Assembly: GCA_947487325.1 (NCBI GenBank)
Contig: CANKWG010000006.1
Span: forward strand, 1 to 24,745
DNA: 24,745 bases
DNA from: Oxalobacteraceae bacterium
Lineage (GTDB): Bacteria; Pseudomonadota; Gammaproteobacteria; Burkholderiales; Burkholderiaceae_D
Direction of reading: 5' to 3'
Shown piece after piece: positions 1 through 8,369 of this stretch. Numbering within the stretch: position 1 is the stretch's first letter; each line of letters begins with the position of its first letter. A program made the translations under genes and the position numbers. Under the pieces are notes generated by a model. It worked only from the letters and a program-made list of their open reading frames with translations, had not been told where the DNA came from and did no database searches.

Positions 1-2
1 CC

Positions 3-1112
3 ATCGTCCGGCAGGCACAGCGCGTAATCGTTAAGGTGGGATCTTCACTCGTCACCAACGAAGGGCGCGGGCTGGATCATGCGGCGATTGCCAAATGGGC
101 GGATCAGATCGCGCATTTGCGTCGCCTGGGTAAGCAGGTGGTGCTGGTGAGTTCCGGTGCAGTCGCTGAAGGTATGTTGCGTCTCGGTTTCGAGCGCCGT
201 CCGGTTGCCATCCATGAACTACAAGCCTGTGCCGCTGTTGGACAAATGGGGCTCGCGCAGATTTATGAAACCAGTTTTAGAGCGCATGATTTACGTACCG
301 CACAGGTTTTACTGACGCACGCCGATCTCGCCGATCGTGAACGTTATCTGAATGCACGCTCCACCTTGTTCACTTTGCTTGAATTGGGTGTCGTCCCTGT
401 CATCAATGAAAACGACACTGTCGTCACCGACGAAATTAAGTTCGGTGACAACGACACGCTAGGTGCGCTGGTCGCCAATCTCATTGAGGCAGACGCTCTT
501 ATCATCCTGACGGATCAGCGTGGTTTGTATACTAGCGATCCGCGCAAGAATACCGATGCGACATTTGTAAACGAAGCCAAGGCCGGTGATCCGGCACTCG
601 AAGCAATGGCTGGTGGTGCTGGCTCCGGTATTGGCAGTGGCGGCATGCTGACCAAGATACTCGCCGCGCGTCGTGCTGCGAGCTCAGGTGCGCACACGGT
701 GATTGCATGGGGCAGGGAAGATCAAGTGCTGGTACGACTGGCAGAAGGTGAGGCGATAGGCACACAGCTCACTGCGCAAACGGCACGACTCACCGCGCGT
801 AAGCAGTGGATGGCGGATCATCTGAAAACCGCCGGTCAAGTAATGCTGGATCCGGGCGCTGTGCAAAAGCTAATTGAAGAGGGCAAGTCACTCTTGCCGA
901 TTGGTGTGACGGACGTCGGCGGTGACTTTGGTCGTGGTGATGTGATCACTTGCGTCGACGCGACGGGTAAACCGATTGCGCGTGGTATGTCAAATTACGC
1001 CAGCGCCGAGGTGAAGCGCATCATGCGCAAACCCTCATCTGAAATCGCAGCGATTCTTGGTTATGTCGAAGAGGTGGAGCTGATTCATCGGGACAATCTG
1101 GTACTGCTCTAG
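3..1112 (+). CDS. proB: Glutamate 5-kinase (5' end cut by window)
   Basis: Phosphorylates L-glutamate to gamma-glutamyl phosphate, the first committed step of proline synthesis, in the cytoplasm. The reading frame is open from base 3, and 369 codons are visible against about 370 for the family, so only a few N-terminal residues lie outside the window. GTG at 36 is internal, because the conserved substrate motif VKVGSSLVTNEG runs across it. The amino-acid kinase domain fills roughly residues 1-260, with INENDTVVTDEIKFGDNDTLGA and ILTDQRGLYTSDPR in the expected order. A C-terminal PUA domain follows (about 275-360), as in long bacterial ProB. In related genomes obgE usually lies just upstream (recalled gene order, not visible here). 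It converges on the CNP1-like gene with only 32 bp between the stop codons. Confidence 0.96.
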   Translation: MVRQAQRVIVKVGSSLVTNEGRGLDHAAIAKWADQIAHLRRLGKQVVLVSSGAVAEGMLRLGFERRPVAIHELQACAAVGQMGLAQIYETSFRAHDLRTAQVLLTHADLADRERYLNARSTLFTLLELGVVPVINENDTVVTDEIKFGDNDTLGALVANLIEADALIILTDQRGLYTSDPRKNTDATFVNEAKAGDPALEAMAGGAGSGIGSGGMLTKILAARRAASSGAHTVIAWGREDQVLVRLAEGEAIGTQLTAQTARLTARKQWMADHLKTAGQVMLDPGAVQKLIEEGKSLLPIGVTDVGGDFGRGDVITCVDATGKPIARGMSNYASAEVKRIMRKPSSEIAAILGYVEEVELIHRDNLVLL

Positions 1113-1136
1113 CGCTGGTGTTCGATGTCGAGTGTC

Positions 1137-1163
1137 CGCTGAAATCAGCGCAAGGTTTTTTTC
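1137..1163 (+). terminator. Weak candidate terminator after proB
   Basis: A short hairpin, CGCTG / CAGCG with loop AAAT (1137-1150), is followed after a five-base gap by a run of seven T (about 1156-1162). The stem is short and the T tract is not adjacent, so this is a weak call. It overlaps the last codons of the convergent minus-strand gene. Confidence 0.3.
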
Positions 1164-1660
1164 TGCCGCATCCGCTTCACGATCGTTGCCGCGTTACCTG
1201 CCACTGAGCCGAAGTCACAGAAATAATCATTGAATAGCGCAGCATATTGACGGTTTGCGCCCACATCCCGAATCTGACTCCAGGCGTCATTGCGTGATGT
1301 CGACCAGTTGCCATCGGCACCGCCAGTTGCATAGAGTTTCCTCTCAGCCGTCTTGCAGCGTATGCCTTCATGGCTAACATTGCGTGCGCCCTCGGTACTG
1401 GTAATCACTAGCGTAAATCGCAGGACTCCATCAGGCGTGACAATGACAGAGGTCGCATCAACTGCAAAATTCATCGTCGCCAGTGGGCTGACATAGAAAG
1501 ACAGCAGGTTTTCTTTGGCAGGTGCTGCAGGCAGCACCAGTGGTGTTGCATCCTCCGGCTTATCTGAAGCCGTTAGACTCTCTTGCGCGCACACGGCAAA
1601 CGGCAGGTGCAATGCAAAGACCAGCCAGAGCGCATTGCAGTAACGGTGGGCACACGTCAT
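1145..1660 (-). CDS. CNP1-like family secreted protein
   Basis: A 171-residue protein of unknown function. Residues 1-25 form a signal peptide (short basic start, hydrophobic LWLVFALHLPFAV, cleavage near VCAQ), so it is expected in the periplasm or envelope. The mature part contains FYVSPLATMNFAVDATSV, VRYTLVI-type strands, and two cysteines (in GIRCKT and DYFCDF) that could form a disulfide. Length, cysteines and position beside rppH match the CNP1-like family (named after a Neisseria protein), which is a recalled similarity and not a search result. Its ATG overlaps the rppH stop in an ATGA arrangement (1657-1660), so the two genes are probably co-transcribed and translationally coupled. Confidence 0.75.
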   Translation of the reverse strand: MTCAHRYCNALWLVFALHLPFAVCAQESLTASDKPEDATPLVLPAAPAKENLLSFYVSPLATMNFAVDATSVIVTPDGVLRFTLVITSTEGARNVSHEGIRCKTAERKLYATGGADGNWSTSRNDAWSQIRDVGANRQYAALFNDYFCDFGSVAGNAATIVKRMRQKKTLR

Positions 1661-2229
1661 TTGGTATCCGATTCAGTGACTGACGAAGGCTCGTTGGGTG
1701 CAGGCACATTTTTTGGAGTTGCTCGCTCGCTTGCCGGTTGACGTGCACTCGATACTGAGCGGGTAAGAAAGCGTGAAAGCTCCTGCAACGCTCGCGTATA
1801 CACATCGCGCTTGAACTCGATCACCATGTCCATGGGCACCCAATAGTCATGCCATCGCCACGCATCGAACTCAGGATGCTCGGAAACTCGCAGATTCACA
1901 TCACAGTCGCGACCCATCATGCGCAACAGGAACCAGATCTGCTTTTGGCCGCGATAGTGACCGCGCACTTCACGCTTGATGAAATGATCCGGGACCTCAT
2001 AGCGCAGCCAATCGCGGGTGCGGCCGATGACCTTGACGTGTTCCGCGCGCAGGCCGACTTCTTCCTCAAGCTCGCGATACATGGCCTGTTCTGGCGTCTC
2101 GCCGTGTTTGATGCCACCCTGGGGGAATTGCCATGAATGTTCACGCACCCGCTTTCCCCACCAGACTTCGTTTTGGTGGTTCAGCAGGATGATGCCGACG
2201 TTCGGGCGAAAGCCTTCGCGGTCTAGCAT
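1657..2229 (-). CDS. rppH: RNA pyrophosphohydrolase (Nudix)
   Basis: Removes pyrophosphate from 5'-triphosphorylated RNA and so starts RNase E-dependent mRNA decay. I chose the ATG at 2229 because it gives the family-typical start MLDREGFRPNVGI and has GAGGT about seven bases upstream; a further in-frame start at 2256 would add nine residues. The complete Nudix box is visible (GIKHGETPEQAMYREL followed by EEEVGL), matching G-x5-E-x7-REU-xEE-xGU. HSWQFPQGG and the later W-rich stretch DAWRWHDYW are typical of RppH. The length is 190 residues. The last 30 or so, rich in S, P, A and E, form a disordered-looking tail beyond the enzyme core. It is the first gene of a pair with the CNP1-like gene. 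Confidence 0.94.
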   Translation of the reverse strand: MLDREGFRPNVGIILLNHQNEVWWGKRVREHSWQFPQGGIKHGETPEQAMYRELEEEVGLRAEHVKVIGRTRDWLRYEVPDHFIKREVRGHYRGQKQIWFLLRMMGRDCDVNLRVSEHPEFDAWRWHDYWVPMDMVIEFKRDVYTRALQELSRFLTRSVSSARQPASERATPKNVPAPNEPSSVTESDTK

Positions 2230-2403
2230 GATGCACCTCGTTTTTTCTGCGGTCACCGGCGCGGATGCACTGCAGGCGAGGGCCGCACACAGTAGGTGGG
2301 CGGTCCAGAGCGAGGGTCGTGCAATCCACCGGCTCGGTGGCCAGCGAATACTTTAAAATTGGAATGATTATAACCCTCTCTTTTTCAAAAGATTTCACAC
2401 CCC
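2230..2403. promoter_or_regulatory. Divergent promoter region rppH / proS
   Basis: A 174-bp gap between divergent genes. On the minus strand there is an exact TATAAT at 2372-2367 reading toward rppH, but no convincing -35 at 16-18 bp. On the plus strand the A/T-rich stretch 2351-2373 (TTTAAAATT, TTATAA) must hold the proS promoter; its -35 is also unclear. The exact start sites cannot be fixed by eye. Confidence 0.35.
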
Positions 2404-4125
2404 ATGCGCGCATCCCGTTTTTTTATTTCAACTCTCAAAGAAGCCCCATCAGATGCAGAAATCGTGAGCCACAAGCTGATGCTTCGTGCCGGCATGATCC
2501 GGCGGCTGGGTTCCGGTATTTACAACTATATGCCCATGGGCTTGCGGGTTATTCGCAAGGTCGAGCACATCGTGCGCGAGGAAATGGATCGTGCCGGCGC
2601 TGTTGAGCTGCTGATGCCTTTGGTGCAGCCAGCTGAGCTTTGGCAGGAGACGGGTCGGTGGGACAAGATGGGCCCGGAACTGTTGCGATTCAAAGACCGT
2701 CATGGCCGGGACTTTGCGATGCAGCCCACTTCCGAGGAAGTTATAACGGACATAGCGCGCAGCGAAATCAAGTCGTACCGCCAGCTGCCGGTGAATTTTT
2801 ATCATATTCAGACCAAGTTTCGCGACGAGCGCCGGCCGCGCTTTGGCCTGATGCGTGGTCGTGAGTTCACGATGAAAGACGCCTACTCGTTTGATCGTGA
2901 TGTCGATGGCTTGCGACATTCATATCAAGTGATGGTCGATGCCTACACCCGTATCTTCACGCGCTTCGGACTGCGGTTCCGCGCAGTAGCTGCCGACAAT
3001 GGCGCTATCGGTGGCTCTGGCTCGCAGGAATTTCATGTGATTGCCGATACCGGTGAGGACGCGCTGGTGTACTGCCCGACCTCGGACTACGCCGCCAATA
3101 TGGAAGCGGCCGAGGCCGTGGCGCCTGCTGCGCCGCGCGCAGCGCCAGCCAAGACGCTGGAGAAAACGCCCACGCCCAGCAAGACCCGCTGCGAAGATGT
3201 TGCTCAGTTTCTGGGTTTGCCCCTGACTCAAACTGTGAAGTCGGTGGTGCTATCGGTTGAAAAAGATGAAGAGCCGCGCGAGATTTGGTTGCTGCTGGTG
3301 CGCGGCGATCATGAGCTCAATGAAGTCAAGGTAGGGAAGCTCCCCGGCATGGGTGCCTTCCGTTTTGCGAGCGACACTGAAATCCTCGAGCACTTTGGCA
3401 CACCGCCCGGCTACATCGGCCCAATCAATGCGGGTGCGTCGGTGAAGATTGCTGCCGACAGAACTGTCGCAGCCATGAGTGATTTCGTGTGCGGCGCGAA
3501 TGCGGAGGGCTTTCATTACACCGGTGTGAACTGGGGACGTGATCTGCCCGAGCCCGTGGTGGCTGATCTGCGTAATGTCGTGGCCGGTGATGCTTCACCC
3601 GACGGCAATGGCGTGCTCGAGGTGCAGCGAGGCATCGAAGTCGGTCATGTGTTCCAGCTCGGGACGCGTTATTCTGAAGACATGAAGGCAACGTATCTCG
3701 ATGAGCATGGCAAACCACAGCTCATGCAAATGGGTTGCTACGGTATTGGCATCACTCGTATTTTGGGCGCAGCGATTGAGCAAAATTTTGATGCCAAAGG
3801 CATTATCTGGCCCACCTCCATTGCGCCCTTTGAGGTTGTGCTGTGTCCCATGGGCTATGACCGCAGCGACACTGTGTGCGAAGCGACCGACAGCCTTTAT
3901 GCCGAGCTGACTGCGGCTGGCATCGATGTGATTCTGGATGACCGAGGCGAGCGCCCAGGTGTGATGTTTGCGGACTGGGAGCTAATTGGCGTGCCGCATC
4001 GCGTTGTTATCGGAGAGCGCAGTCTCAAAGAAGGCATGCTCGAATATCAGGGTCGTCGCGAGGAGGCGGCGACGCCGGTGGCGCGTGAAAGCATGTTGAA
4101 GTTTTTGCAAACGCATCTCGTTTGA
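2404..4125 (+). CDS. proS: Prolyl-tRNA synthetase, bacterial type with editing domain
   Basis: Charges tRNA-Pro with proline and hydrolyses mischarged Ala-tRNA-Pro. At 573 residues it matches the E. coli-type enzyme (about 572). In order: class II catalytic core part 1, with motif 1 around LRAGMIRRLGSGIYNYMPMG and motif 2 around FRDERRPRFGLMRGREF (residues about 139-157); the YbaK-like trans-editing insertion at roughly 190-400 (contains LLLVRGDHELNEVKV); core part 2 with motif 3 MGCYGIGITRILGA; and the anticodon-binding domain (about 470-573). The start MRASRFFISTLKE is the family start. A lytic transglycosylase gene begins three bases after its stop, so the two are probably co-transcribed. 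Confidence 0.98.
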   Translation: MRASRFFISTLKEAPSDAEIVSHKLMLRAGMIRRLGSGIYNYMPMGLRVIRKVEHIVREEMDRAGAVELLMPLVQPAELWQETGRWDKMGPELLRFKDRHGRDFAMQPTSEEVITDIARSEIKSYRQLPVNFYHIQTKFRDERRPRFGLMRGREFTMKDAYSFDRDVDGLRHSYQVMVDAYTRIFTRFGLRFRAVAADNGAIGGSGSQEFHVIADTGEDALVYCPTSDYAANMEAAEAVAPAAPRAAPAKTLEKTPTPSKTRCEDVAQFLGLPLTQTVKSVVLSVEKDEEPREIWLLLVRGDHELNEVKVGKLPGMGAFRFASDTEILEHFGTPPGYIGPINAGASVKIAADRTVAAMSDFVCGANAEGFHYTGVNWGRDLPEPVVADLRNVVAGDASPDGNGVLEVQRGIEVGHVFQLGTRYSEDMKATYLDEHGKPQLMQMGCYGIGITRILGAAIEQNFDAKGIIWPTSIAPFEVVLCPMGYDRSDTVCEATDSLYAELTAAGIDVILDDRGERPGVMFADWELIGVPHRVVIGERSLKEGMLEYQGRREEAATPVARESMLKFLQTHLV

Positions 4126-4128
4126 GCG

Positions 4129-4749
4129 ATGAGGGCAGCAGCCGTCGTTTCGCGCTGGAGTAGATTATGTTTGGCGCTGCTGCTGGTAGCCAGTGCACTG
4201 CCCCGTGCTGATGCAGGCAATCAGCGCGAGGAGGCGATGGCAGATGCTGTACGGGTAGCGCTCGCGCGCGCGATCGCAGATTCCCGGCCGCCGCAACTCT
4301 CGTTTGCCAGTGACACTGACAAGGCGTCATGGCAAAGCTGGTTTGATGCGATGTCGCGACGGCTCCATAGCCGCATGCCGGATGCGCTGTTGCGTACCGA
4401 ATTCCTGCAGACGGTCTGGTATGAGTCGCGCCGTGCTGGCCTCGATCCTGCGATGGTGCTGGGACTGATCCAGGTCGAGTCAGGATTTCGCAAATATGCG
4501 ATATCGAAAGCAGGTGCACGCGGGTATATGCAGGTCATGCCTTTCTGGACGCGAGTCATTGGCGATGGTCAGCCCTCACGTCTGTTTCACATGCAGAGTA
4601 ATCTCCGTTATGGCTGCGCGATTCTGCGTATGTATATCGATATGGAGCGCGGCAATCTTTACTTTGCTTTGGGTCGATACAATGGCAGTCGCGGCAAGCC
4701 GGATTATCCGAATGCAGTACGTGCGGCATGGAAGCGTTGGGAACATTAA
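4129..4749 (+). CDS. Lytic transglycosylase (SLT domain), secreted
   Basis: Cleaves the MurNAc-GlcNAc bond of murein with 1,6-anhydro product formation. It has 206 residues. A signal peptide covers residues 1-29 (basic MRAAAVVSRWSR, then LCLALLLVASALP, cleavage near ADA-GN). The SLT fold spans about 95-200, with catalytic glutamate E117 in LIQVESGF, the downstream ISKAGARGYMQVMPFW motif, and the NLRYGCAIL and RYNGSRG motifs of the family. There is no LysM or other binding domain, so it is a minimal enzyme. The gene is three bases after proS and 22 bp before the TPR gene; the three probably share a transcript ending at 5280. The anhydro-muropeptides it would release are the class of substrate handled by AmpD and Mpl, also encoded in this window (inference). 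Confidence 0.9.
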   Translation: MRAAAVVSRWSRLCLALLLVASALPRADAGNQREEAMADAVRVALARAIADSRPPQLSFASDTDKASWQSWFDAMSRRLHSRMPDALLRTEFLQTVWYESRRAGLDPAMVLGLIQVESGFRKYAISKAGARGYMQVMPFWTRVIGDGQPSRLFHMQSNLRYGCAILRMYIDMERGNLYFALGRYNGSRGKPDYPNAVRAAWKRWEH

Positions 4750-4771
4750 AAATTCGGACTGAGGAGATACG

Positions 4772-5224
4772 ATGAAAAAACTGATATTTGTGTTGATGTT
4801 GGTTTTGAGTTTGCCGGGCGCCATGGCTAATATGACCGAGTCCAAGCCAGCCGCCAACAAGGAAGATGCAGATTTTGTCGCCGGTAAAAAAGCCATAGAA
4901 CGCAAGGACTGGAAATCTGCTGTCGATGTCCTGTCGCGGGCGCTCACGCGCAAGCCCGAGAGTGCCGATATTCATAATTACTTGGGCTATGCGTACCGAC
5001 ATCTGGATGACCTGACCTCATCCTTCACGCACTACAAGGAGGCGCTGCGTATTGACCCGAATCACCGAGGTGCGCACGAATACATAGGCCAAGCCTATTT
5101 GAAGGCCGGTCAGCCCGACAAGGCGGCCGAGCATCTGACGCGTCTCGAACAGATATGTGGCAAGCGTTGCGAGGAGTACCAGGACCTGGCCAAGTCGATT
5201 GGCGCCTACCAGAAAGGGAAATAG
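4772..5224 (+). CDS. TPR repeat secreted protein
   Basis: A 150-residue protein of unknown partner. Residues 1-19 form a signal peptide (MKKLIFVLMLVLSLPGAMA), so it is periplasmic. Three tetratricopeptide-type repeats occupy about 35-130: the first contains AIERKDWKSAVDVLSRAL, the next NYLGYAYRHLDD...ALRIDPNHRG, the third EYIGQAYLKAGQPDKAAEHL. TPRs normally serve as protein-binding scaffolds. Two cysteines (C129, C133) near the end could form a disulfide or bind metal. A good Shine-Dalgarno (GAGGAGA) lies just upstream of the ATG. It is the last gene of the proS unit. Confidence 0.88.
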   Translation: MKKLIFVLMLVLSLPGAMANMTESKPAANKEDADFVAGKKAIERKDWKSAVDVLSRALTRKPESADIHNYLGYAYRHLDDLTSSFTHYKEALRIDPNHRGAHEYIGQAYLKAGQPDKAAEHLTRLEQICGKRCEEYQDLAKSIGAYQKGK

Positions 5225-5250
5225 CGACGCGGCAGGCAGAACCCATTAAC

Positions 5251-5280
5251 AAAAACGCCCGCAATTGTGCGGGCGTTTTT
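5251..5280. terminator. Strong bidirectional terminator
   Basis: A perfect 13-bp inverted repeat (5251-5263 pairs with 5268-5280; loop ATTG) with five A on the left and five T on the right. It can therefore end transcription from both directions: the proS / transglycosylase / TPR unit on the plus strand and the SWIB gene on the minus strand, whose stop is at 5297. Confidence 0.93.
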
Positions 5281-5296
5281 GTTCGGCACCTGAGAA

Positions 5297-5779
5297 TTAC
5301 TTCAAGTGGCCAGAGATGAGTTTGGTCATCTCAAACATGGAAACAGTCTTCTTACCACCGAAAACGGCTTTCAGTTTGTCGTCTGCATTGATGTTGCGGC
5401 GATTAACGCTGTCTTGCAGCTTGTGCTTCTTGATGTAGTCCCAGACCTTCTTGGTGACATCAGTACGCGGCAGTGGATTCGCACCTACGACAGCGGCCAG
5501 TGCTGCGGACGGGGTCAGAGGTTTCATGAATGCTGCATTGGGCTTGCGAGCGGTCGTCGCTTTGGCTTTCTTGGCAGGCGCCTTTTTAGCAGCTACCTTC
5601 TTTGCAGCTGGCTTTTTAGCAGCGACTTTTTTTGCTGCTGGCTTCTTTGCTGCTACTTTTTTTACTGCTGGCTTTTTCGCTGCTACTTTCTTTGCTGCGA
5701 CTTTTTTAGCTGCCGGCTTTTTCTTTGCCGGGGCTTTCTTCGCGGCGGGTTTTTTTACCGCTTTTTTGGCTGTAGCCAT
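5297..5779 (-). CDS. SWIB/MDM2-domain protein with H1-like Lys/Ala tail
   Basis: A 160-residue fusion. Residues 1-78 are almost only K, A, P and V in a pentad pattern (AAKKV / AAKKP repeated), like the C-terminal tail of eukaryotic histone H1 and of bacterial H1-like proteins, and should bind DNA or RNA non-specifically. Residues 80-160 form a SWIB/MDM2 fold (FMKPLTPSAALAAVVG, TKKVWDYIKKHKLQD, RRNINADDKLKAVFG, VSMFEMTKLI). SWIB domains occur in eukaryotic chromatin remodellers and in chlamydial topoisomerase, and stand-alone in many bacteria; their bacterial role is not well defined. The start has a strong GGAGG on the minus strand (about 5790). The gene is single, with the shared terminator at 5251-5280. 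Confidence 0.9.
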   Translation of the reverse strand: MATAKKAVKKPAAKKAPAKKKPAAKKVAAKKVAAKKPAVKKVAAKKPAAKKVAAKKPAAKKVAAKKAPAKKAKATTARKPNAAFMKPLTPSAALAAVVGANPLPRTDVTKKVWDYIKKHKLQDSVNRRNINADDKLKAVFGGKKTVSMFEMTKLISGHLK

Positions 5780-6035
5780 TGTTAAACCTCCATTGCTGTA
5801 GTGGTGAAAAATTGCGCCAATTCACGCACCGCCAATAGTCTTAGGGTTTTGCCTGTGATGCAAGCATTTTTTGTGGCTTTTTTTGAGTTTTTCCCTATGA
5901 GAGCGCGCTATCGAAAGTTTTTTGCCAGAGTGCAGCAAGGGTGGGAGGCGTGTAACTTCTTCCCGAAAAGTCCTATCGCTGCCCTGCAAGGGCTGCTTAG
6001 GAAACGACTCCTCCCTCTGAAAACTAGCTCCACTC
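5780..6035. other. Gap between SWIB gene and ffh
   Basis: 256 bp without a supported gene. It must hold the SWIB promoter (minus strand). The best I can see is a weak TTGCAT / GACTAT pair with 17 bp spacing. Behind ffh an imperfect hairpin (about 5977-5996, stem GCCC/GGGC with one mismatch outside) lacks a T tract. T-rich plus-strand stretches occur at 5869-5896. No RNA gene was recognised. Confidence 0.4.
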
Positions 6036-7403
6036 TCAGCGCATGCCGGGCAACATGCCCTTCATGCCGCGCATCATTTTCATCATGCCGGCGCCTTTGA
6101 ATTTCTTCATCATGCTCTGCATTTGCTCGAACTGGGCGAGCATGCGATTGACTTCCTGCACCTGAACCCCCGCACCCGCAGCGATCCGGCGCTTGCGAGA
6201 GGCCTTGATCAGATCGGGCTTTGCACGCTCCTGCAGCGTCATCGCGTTGATGATGCCCTCCATGCGACGTACTTGTTTTTCCGCCATACCCATGTTCGCG
6301 CCTGCCGCCGCTTGCTGCATCTGAGCTGGTAATTTATCCATGAGCCCCGACAATCCGCCCATTTTTTTCATCTGGGAGAGTTGCGCCTTGAAATCATTGA
6401 GATCGAACTTGCCGCCACCTTTGATCTTATGCGCGAGGTCTTGGGCCGCGGCCATATCGACCCCTTTTTTCGCCTCCTCTACCAGGGCTAGTATGTCGCC
6501 CATGCCGAGAATGCGATTGGCCATACGACCCGGATCGAAGGGCTCCAGGCCATCGAGTTTTTCTGCCACGCCCGCGAACTTGATGGGCTTGCCGGTGACA
6601 TGACGGACCGAGAGTGCAGCGCCGCCACGCGCATCACCATCGAGCTTGGTCAGTACGATGCCAGTGAGTGGTAGCGCGTCGCTAAACGCGCGTGCGGTGT
6701 TGATCGCATCCTGGCCTAGCATGGCATCGACCACGAACAGGGTTTCGATCGGTTTGACTGCGCTATGCAGGGCGCTGATTTCCTGCATCATTGCTTCATC
6801 GATACCCAGACGCCCGGCGGTATCGATGATGAGCACATCATGGTGGTGCTTTTTCGCGTAATCGAGGGCAGCGAGCTCGATGTCAACCGGCTTGTCGGTC
6901 GCGCTGGAAGGGAAAAAATCCGCACCGACTTGCGCGGTGACGGTTTGCAGCTGCCCAATGGCCGCAGGACGATAAACGTCGGCGGAGACAGTGAGTACTT
7001 TTTTCTTTTTCTGTTCCTGCAAAAATTTGGCGAGCTTGCCGACAGTCGTGGTTTTGCCGGCGCCCTGCAAGCCGGCCATCAGGATGATGGCCGGTGGCTG
7101 TGTGGCAAACGATAGCTGGCTTGCCTCCGGGCCGAGATCGCCCCCCATCAGGCTAGCGAGCTCATCGTGAACCACGCCCACCAACGCTTGTCCCGGCGTG
7201 AGTGACCCCACCACTTGCTCACCGAGCGCTTTTTCCTTCACACGCGCAATGAAATCGCGTACCGCCGGTAATGCGACGTCGGCTTCGAGCAGAGCGAGGC
7301 GAACTTCGCGCAGCATTTCGGCCGTATTAGATTCGGTCAGCCGTGCCTCGCCGCGCATGGTCTTGACGACTTTGGCCAGCCTTTGGGTCAGATTGTCGAG
7401 CAT
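6036..7403 (-). CDS. ffh: Signal recognition particle protein Ffh (SRP54)
   Basis: The GTPase subunit of SRP. With 4.5S RNA it binds signal sequences of nascent membrane proteins and docks with FtsY. It has 455 residues, as usual. The N domain (1-90) starts MLDNLTQRLAKVVK. The G domain (about 100-295) has P-loop GLQGAGKTTTVGKLA (111-125), DTAGRLG, TKLDGDARGGAA and the closing GLEPFDP. The methionine-rich M domain (about 300-455) ends in MMKKFKGAGMMKMMRGMKGM. No 4.5S RNA gene is seen in the window. It is divergent from the CcsA-like gene, a neighbour pair also found in many other proteobacteria (ypjD beside ffh). Confidence 0.98.
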   Translation of the reverse strand: MLDNLTQRLAKVVKTMRGEARLTESNTAEMLREVRLALLEADVALPAVRDFIARVKEKALGEQVVGSLTPGQALVGVVHDELASLMGGDLGPEASQLSFATQPPAIILMAGLQGAGKTTTVGKLAKFLQEQKKKKVLTVSADVYRPAAIGQLQTVTAQVGADFFPSSATDKPVDIELAALDYAKKHHHDVLIIDTAGRLGIDEAMMQEISALHSAVKPIETLFVVDAMLGQDAINTARAFSDALPLTGIVLTKLDGDARGGAALSVRHVTGKPIKFAGVAEKLDGLEPFDPGRMANRILGMGDILALVEEAKKGVDMAAAQDLAHKIKGGGKFDLNDFKAQLSQMKKMGGLSGLMDKLPAQMQQAAAGANMGMAEKQVRRMEGIINAMTLQERAKPDLIKASRKRRIAAGAGVQVQEVNRMLAQFEQMQSMMKKFKGAGMMKMMRGMKGMLPGMR

Positions 7404-7556
7404 GAGGTGTCTTGAAGTGGATCAGAAAAGAGGGGCAGAAGCGCACGGGCGCTGGGAAGAATTACCCGCAGATTCTACCCGAAGCCCGCGTCACGGAAGC
7501 GCCGATCCAATAAGATCGCTGACTTTTGCGGCATAGCCATGGTGTACACTTTACCT

Positions 7557-8369
7557 ATGCAACTTCTATTCATTCACGCAGCCGGATTGCTCTACATCGT
7601 TTGCTCGTTATTGCCTGAGCAGCAGCGCCGCTTTATTACGTTCGGTACGGGGCTGGGCTGGCTATTGCATGGCGTAGCGCTGGCTAGCATTGTCATTACG
7701 CCTGACTATCTTCGATTAGGCTTTGCAGTGATGCTCTCGGCTGCACTGTGGATGACGGTGGCGGCTTACTGGATAGAAAACCGAAATTTATCGGTCGATG
7801 GATTGCGCCGTCTGGTGCTGCCGATCGCGGCGATTGTGATTGTGCTACCGGCATTTTTTCCGGGATCGGAAATTCCTCTGGCGGGCAAGTCGCCCTGGTT
7901 TTCATGGCACGTAGGTTTGTCCACACTGGCTTATGGCTCGCTCACCATTGCCGCCTTCCATGCGGTGTTAATGGCGATGCAGGAGTCACGTCTGCATGCA
8001 CTTCCCACAGCGGAGTCTCGGCGCGGTTGGTTTTCGCTGGCCATGGACCGCCTGCCGGCGCTGCTGACCATGGAGCGTGTGCTGTTCAGATTGATCAGTT
8101 TCGGTTTTCTGTTGCTGACGCTGACCGTGGTGTCCGGCGTGTTCTTTTCCGAGGCGGTCTTTGGCAAGCCGTTCCGACTCGAACACAAGACATTGTTCAC
8201 CATGCTGTCTTGGTTGCTGTTTGGCGCACTGCTGGCTGGTCGTCAATGGCGTGGGTGGCGCGGCAAGACAGCACTCTCTTTCACGCTTACAGGTTTCGCC
8301 ACACTCTTGCTCGCCTATGTCGGTAGCCGCTTCGTAATGGAGGTGGTGTTGCACAGGGGGCTGGCGTGA
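7557..8369 (+). CDS. CcsA/YpjD-like cytochrome c assembly family membrane protein
   Basis: An integral inner-membrane protein of 270 residues with about eight hydrophobic segments. It shows the family's conserved pieces: KSPWFSWHVGLSTLAYG with the invariant WxxxHV-type histidine, FRLEHKTLFTMLSWLLFG with EHK, and the C-terminal TM with G-S-R-F. Members such as CcsA handle haem for cytochrome c, but the role of the YpjD branch found beside ffh is unsettled. Two starts are possible, ATG 7539 and ATG 7557, and neither has a Shine-Dalgarno. I prefer 7557 because the protein then begins directly with the first membrane segment. The next gene overlaps its stop by four bases (GTGA), suggesting co-transcription. 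Confidence 0.87.
   Translation: MQLLFIHAAGLLYIVCSLLPEQQRRFITFGTGLGWLLHGVALASIVITPDYLRLGFAVMLSAALWMTVAAYWIENRNLSVDGLRRLVLPIAAIVIVLPAFFPGSEIPLAGKSPWFSWHVGLSTLAYGSLTIAAFHAVLMAMQESRLHALPTAESRRGWFSLAMDRLPALLTMERVLFRLISFGFLLLTLTVVSGVFFSEAVFGKPFRLEHKTLFTMLSWLLFGALLAGRQWRGWRGKTALSFTLTGFATLLLAYVGSRFVMEVVLHRGLA

Noticed and set aside
5540..5776. Tandem repeat or CRISPR-like array
   Set aside because: The near-repeats encode Lys/Ala pentads of the SWIB protein tail and have no spacers.
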